DNA from: JAGXIT01 sp049293335
Lineage (GTDB): Bacteria > Patescibacteriota > Saccharimonadia > Saccharimonadales > UBA4665
Assembly (NCBI GenBank): GCA_049293335.1
Contig: JBATSO010000055.1
Location: 1 to 47,514 of the forward strand
DNA length: 47,514 bases
Reading direction: 5' to 3'
Shown here: positions 46,801-47,514 of the stretch, in pieces
Layout of the letters: each line of letters begins with the position of its first letter
Numbering within the stretch: position 1 is the first letter of the stretch
Position numbers and translations under genes: made by a program
Notes under the pieces: generated by a model
Told to the model about the DNA's origin: nothing
Database searches by the model: none
What the model saw: the letters and a program-made list of their open reading frames with translations, nothing else

Positions 46801-47277
46801 GGCGCTGTACAAGTTTTTGGTACCGTGTAATTCGGCTGTATAAAAAACACCAGCCGATCGAATCAACTGGCTCACAACCACGCGTTCTGCACCGTTAATA
46901 ATGAACGTACCGCGGGTCGTCATCCATGGGTAGTCACCAAGGTAAATTTCTTGTTCTTTGACTTCGCCCGTAACTTTGTTGGTCAGCTCAATGGTTGCCT
47001 TTAGGGGCGCTTCGTAGCTAACATTGTTTTCGCGCGCTTCTGCCTCGGTAAGCTTTGGAGCCTCAAAGTGGTACTGCTTGAACACCAGTGTTAGCTTGGT
47101 GCCCGTGTAATCGTCGACGGGACTGATTTCGGCCAGGAGCTCCCCAAGCCCTTCGTCGATTAACCACTGAAATGATTTATTTTGGTGGTCTACAAGATTC
47201 GGCAACGCAAGACCATTGTCTTGGTTGTCGGTAAAGTAGACGCGAGTTGTCTTGCTAGAACTAGTCGTTTTGGGCAT
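43846..47277 (-). CDS. rpoB: RNA polymerase beta subunit
   Basis: A 1143-residue protein. The rifampicin region reads QLSQFMDQINPLSELAHKRRLSSMGPGGLSRERAGFEVRDAH, with the resistance-associated residues in wild-type form (FMDQ, HKRRLS). GGRHGNKGVI and the MVADKIHARSTGPY..QQPLGGKAQNGGQRFGEMEVWALEAYGA block are intact. The C-terminus has an acidic extension of about 80 residues. The ATG at 47277 has AAGGAG 11 nt upstream; the upstream GTG overlaps the RBS. Confidence 0.97.
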   Translation of the reverse strand: MPKTTSSSKTTRVYFTDNQDNGLALPNLVDHQNKSFQWLIDEGLGELLAEISPVDDYTGTKLTLVFKQYHFEAPKLTEAEARENNVSYEAPLKATIELTNKVTGEVKEQEIYLGDYPWMTTRGTFIINGAERVVVSQLIRSAGVFYTAELHGTKNLYSAKVIPGRGAWLEFETAANGALHVKIDRKRKIPITTLLRALGMTEASMKEAFKHVDQAKNSFLEATLDKDPSKGHAEALIEVYRRLRPGDLATVDNARSLLENMFYNFKRFDFSRVGRYKINKRLNLDVPNTAENRIMRLEDLVAIIAELIRMNVTQEPGDDIDSLSNRRIKMVGELVQRQFRIGLLRMVRNTQDRMSMSEIETVQPGQLINARPVVAAVREFFASSQLSQFMDQINPLSELAHKRRLSSMGPGGLSRERAGFEVRDAHATHYGRICAVETPEGANVGLVLNLANFAHINDYGFIETPYRKVVDGKVTDEIVYLDAADEEHAVIAGAGVPTDKNGRFVQEHVSARDGLKSATVDREDITHVDAAQNQIIGSSAGLIPFIEKNYVYRALMGSNQQRQAVPLIKPESPIVGTGVESAAAQNTGQLIVAEADGEVLKANAEQVVVKYKDGNVTYEPQHFVRSNEGTSINQLVVVNTGDKVKAGDPIIEGMSVQGGEIALGKDLMVAFMPWAGYNFEDAIIISRKLVEDDTLTSIHIVDYMIEVRETKLGPEIVTRDIPNVSEDALRHLDDDGIVRIGAEVHPGDILVGKITPKGEQELSSEERLLRAIFGEKAKEVRDTSQRMSNGKHGKVVGVKIFSRETGHELKAGVLMQIQVFVAQMRKISVGDKLGGRHGNKGVIARILPIEDMPFMEDGTPVDIVLNPLGVPSRMNIGQLFETHLGMAARALGMKVASPSFNGVPMAKIQELLKEAGFPEDGKQQLYDGRTGGSFKERTTVGSMYMIKLNHMVADKIHARSTGPYTMVTQQPLGGKAQNGGQRFGEMEVWALEAYGAANTLQEMLTIKSDDVYGRSKAYESIIKKTEIVGPKVPESFNVLVKELQGLGLKVDLVASDHIIDAEAVLATNIHEEATHPSVIEAPTSAISDVDVTDEEAASEGFELQDSEGMPLSSDFEEEDAVFAIADDTEGDTGITDTEEGKEA

Positions 47278-47289
47278 ACGCGTGCGCAC

Positions 47290-47514
47290 TCCTTCAGGAT
47301 TAAGATTATTTAATAGTGGTTTTCATAAAACATCAAGCGACTGCTTCGCCCTATCTCAGAGGAGATACAACTTGTTGCCACGATGTTATTTTTTGCTCGA
47401 AGATACCTAAGCGGGAGATTTTGGTGCTGATACCTCTCGGGGAGGTAAACACTGCTTTGGCGCCACAGCAGCACAGCCCAACTTACACTACTTCTTACCC
47501 TATAGAATACAGAC
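47290..47514 (-). promoter_or_regulatory. rpoB upstream region with a likely promoter
   Basis: No gene is seen in the last 225 bp. TTGATG followed after 17-18 bp by TTAAAT/TAAATA (around 47305-47335) could be an rpoB promoter. Farther up are small hairpins such as ACCTC/GAGGT near 47440. Genes rplJ-rplL, which often precede rpoB, are not in the window. Confidence 0.35.

Overview
This window looks like the core translation and transcription region of a Patescibacteria (CPR) genome, most likely Candidatus Saccharibacteria (TM7). The str, S10, spc and alpha ribosomal-protein clusters run in near-canonical order on the minus strand. They lie downstream of rpoB-rpoC and upstream of rplM-rpsI. L30 (rpmD) is absent between S5 and L15, and adk and map are absent between secY and IF-1; both absences fit CPR bacteria. 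TGA is used as a stop (for example in rplW, infA and fusA), so the Gracilibacteria-type UGA=Gly code does not apply. Many genes are small, and many core proteins have low-complexity Ala/Lys tails.

Layout from left to right. (1) 1-7,800: accessory and housekeeping genes on the minus strand: L33, a small independent transcription unit, a tRNA Thr-Tyr-Thr cluster mixed with tiny genes and an HNH endonuclease, a TPR protein, DNA polymerase III delta', a RluD-type pseudouridine synthase, TrpS, a TyrA-like dehydrogenase and a methyltransferase. (2) 7,833-13,551: rpsI-rplM-rplQ-rpoA-rpsD-rpsK-rpsM-rpmJ-infA-secY. (3) 13,773-14,693: an EamA transporter that splits spc, with its own terminators and promoters around it. 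(4) 14,790-25,070: L15 back to L3, one tightly coupled translational chain. (5) 25,340-28,081: an accessory insert with a divergent RelA/SpoT-like protein and a divergently transcribed methyltransferase. (6) 28,091-35,387: rpsJ, a J-domain protein, tuf, accessory genes, fusA, a four-helix-bundle gene, rpsG and rpsL. (7) 35,400-39,850: repeat-rich DNA and a plus-strand block (nucleotide-sugar dehydrogenase, ArsR regulator, unknown protein). (8) rpoC and rpoB.

The most striking observation is in region 4. Six of the seven larger spacers between ribosomal-protein genes are themselves complete small reading frames. They begin at or just after the upstream stop codon, and they end exactly on the downstream start codon with TAATG or ATGA overlaps. 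They form three homologous pairs (about 55, 33 and 40 codons) used twice each along the operon. The 40-residue pair encodes identical peptides and differs only at a synonymous base. Two further hidden mini-genes (37 and 54 codons) bridge rplD-rplW and rpsL-rpsG in the same way. I propose a system of translated intercistronic linkers. Several are also long imperfect hairpins built from degenerate 7-nt units. In one related hairpin, between rpsG and fusA, the loop holds a four-helix-bundle gene, an arrangement reminiscent of 23S rRNA intervening sequences.

Other themes are these. Many first genes of transcription units have a -10 box only about 6-9 nt before the ATG, suggesting leaderless mRNAs. 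Zinc ligands are lost in the beta' subunit, L33 and L36. A self-similar 21-nt element is paired about 45-50 bp upstream of the secY and rpsL promoters and is also embedded in rluD. All functional calls rest on reading motifs by eye; no database search was possible.
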